A DNA stretch of 13,383 nt from an uncultured Porphyromonadaceae bacterium (lineage in GTDB: Bacteria; Bacteroidota; Bacteroidia; Bacteroidales; Muribaculaceae): NCBI GenBank assembly GCA_900552325.1, contig URZG01000032.1, positions 1-13,383 on the forward strand, in the 5' to 3' direction. Positions 12,291 to 13,383 of this stretch are shown here, in pieces. The first letter of the stretch is position 1. Each line of letters begins with the position of its first letter. Both the position numbers and the translations under genes were made by a program. The notes under the pieces were generated by a model that saw only the letters and a list, made by a program, of their open reading frames with translations, did not search any database and was not told the origin of the DNA.

Positions 12291-13383
12291 CGGGTGATCT
12301 TGCTTATTAAGGTTTCATTGTCGGCTTTTACACGGCAGATGTAGACCGCCGGAGAGAGCCGCGAAAGATTCTCGCTGACAAAGGCCACGTCGTTATAGCG
12401 GCGCGACAGACACTCCACCCCCGCGAGACTGCACACCGAGAGGTCGACCTCCGACCGGCTCGTGCCGAAAACAGCCGTCAGCGCACCGGTGCTGCGGTCA
12501 TAGGCCAGCGCCGCACGGTCTTCCGCCACACGGTGGAGAGCCACCTCTCCGGAATAAACCACCTTCACTTCGTTTTTAGATGTCACAGGGCTTTCGGGCA
12601 CTTTCACTGTGAGCACTCCGCCGTCGAATTCCCAGGCCGAACGGTCCACGGGGTTTCCGTTGAGGGTAACGCTGACGGGGGCCGTAACGTTATGGATCTT
12701 CATGGTCCATGCACGTGTGGCACGGAGGGCCGACACGTCGGCTCCGGCGCCGTTCACGCGCGGATTGACTGTATAGGTCTCAGTAAGACCGTCGACGGTA
12801 TGGGCGAACGAAGTAGTTGCGAAATCGGTATCGTAGTCGCTGTTGTCGCCGGCATCCTCATAAAGCGAGCCGGTGCCGTCGGCTCCCCCGATGATATTGA
12901 GCACAATCTCCGCCGGACGCTCGGTGACGTTCTTTACCGACGCGGGGTTAAGAGGCACCACCGAACCGGCGCGGTAGAAATAAGGGATCTGTGCATCGGT
13001 GAAATGCATGGTGCGCACACAGGGGCCTTCGATCAGCTCGCCGGTGGAAGCGCTCCACCATTCACCCTCCGGGAACCATATCTCCTTGGCAGCCGAGCCG
13101 CCGGCACCGGCCTCGGTGACAGGCGCCACCAGGATATCGTCGCCGAAGAAATACTGCCCTTCGTAGGTGTATGCCTCCTCGGCCTCGGGATATTCGTAAT
13201 ACATCGGGCGGCACATACCGATGCCGGTGTCGTATGTGGCGCGGGCCATAGTGTAGATGTAGGGGAAGAGGGTGTAGCGCAGCCGGACGGCGTCGCGCAT
13301 CAGCGGGAAATTGGAGAATTTCCATATACGGCGCTCTATGCGGTCATCCTTCGTGGCGTGGGTGCGGAAAATCGGGGTGAACA
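12287..13383 (-). CDS. GH31 family alpha-glycosidase, C-terminal part (5' end outside window)
   Basis: The frame is open from the window edge (first full codon at 13381) for 364 residues, so the apparent ATG at 13300 is internal. The visible N-terminus, FTPIFRTHATKDDRIERRIW, is the GH31 stretch late in the catalytic barrel. It is followed by LRYTLFPYIYTMARATYDTG, CRPMYYEYPE, GDDILVAPVTE and KEIWFPEGEWW, all typical of GH31. The C-terminal beta domain follows (SLYEDAGDNSDYDTDFATTS, VTLNGNPVD). The last 80 residues or so form an extra module ending LSPAVYICRVKADNETLISK-ITR, which resembles the type A C-terminal sorting domain of the type IX secretion system. GH31 enzymes include alpha-glucosidases, alpha-xylosidases and isomaltosyl enzymes. 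The catalytic Asp residues lie outside the window, so specificity cannot be read here. The context suggests alpha-glucan. The gene is co-transcribed with the SusE/F-like gene through an ATGA overlap. Confidence 0.93.
   Translation of the reverse strand, partial: FTPIFRTHATKDDRIERRIWKFSNFPLMRDAVRLRYTLFPYIYTMARATYDTGIGMCRPMYYEYPEAEEAYTYEGQYFFGDDILVAPVTEAGAGGSAAKEIWFPEGEWWSASTGELIEGPCVRTMHFTDAQIPYFYRAGSVVPLNPASVKNVTERPAEIVLNIIGGADGTGSLYEDAGDNSDYDTDFATTSFAHTVDGLTETYTVNPRVNGAGADVSALRATRAWTMKIHNVTAPVSVTLNGNPVDRSAWEFDGGVLTVKVPESPVTSKNEVKVVYSGEVALHRVAEDRAALAYDRSTGALTAVFGTSRSEVDLSVCSLAGVECLSRRYNDVAFVSENLSRLSPAVYICRVKADNETLISKITR

Noticed and set aside
12287..13300. The ATG at 13300 as the start of a short GH31-like protein
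   Set aside because: The frame is open upstream to the window edge and encodes conserved GH31 sequence (FTPIFRTHA...), so this Met is internal.
13062..13325. An 87-codon frame overlapping the GH31 region on the same strand
   Set aside because: It is an out-of-frame, Arg-rich reading of the GH31 gene, whose true frame gives conserved family motifs across the same bases.

Overview
The window is a carbohydrate-utilisation locus from a member of the Bacteroidota, most likely the order Bacteroidales. All the genes run on the minus strand. The evidence is a canonical SusC/SusD pair, Sus-type surface glycan-binding lipoproteins, a SusR-type membrane-spanning regulator, no obvious Shine-Dalgarno sequences, and promoter-like sites matching the Bacteroidales TTG/TAnnTTTG pattern. 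The coding DNA is GC-rich for the order, which would suit a Muribaculaceae-like gut commensal, but that family assignment is only an inference.

In transcription order, from high to low coordinates, there are three blocks. (1) An upstream pair: the C-terminal part of a GH31 glycosidase (start outside the window) overlaps by ATGA the start of a secreted SusE/SusF-like glycan-binding protein. Both end in tails that resemble secretion/sorting domains. (2) A 198-bp spacer with nested inverted repeats (a REP-like doublet), then a SusR-like regulator. (3) A 272-bp spacer carrying a good promoter candidate and an unusual leader, then a tightly spaced run of susC, susD, a three-module SusE/F-like lipoprotein, a GH27 enzyme resembling isomalto-dextranase, and a GH97 alpha-glucosidase resembling SusB.

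A working model: SusC and SusD import alpha-glucan fragments. The triple-module lipoprotein and the secreted SusE-like protein hold the glycan at or near the surface. The GH27 lipoprotein cuts at or near the surface, and GH97 and GH31 finish the oligosaccharides. The SusR-like protein senses the sugar in the periplasm and activates susC. No GH13 amylase is visible, and GH27 (isomalto-dextranase type) occurs with GH97 and GH31. A dextran or isomalto-type alpha-1,6-glucan is therefore a better guess than plain starch, though this is inferred.

The most striking anomaly is in the GH97 gene. A single in-frame TAA replaces the invariant glutamate codon of the HHET motif (a catalytic base in SusB). 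The reading frame and homology continue undisturbed to the window edge. As written, the enzyme is truncated and should be inactive, unless the base is an assembly or sequencing error. No RNA genes, CRISPR arrays, insertion sequences or integrases were seen.
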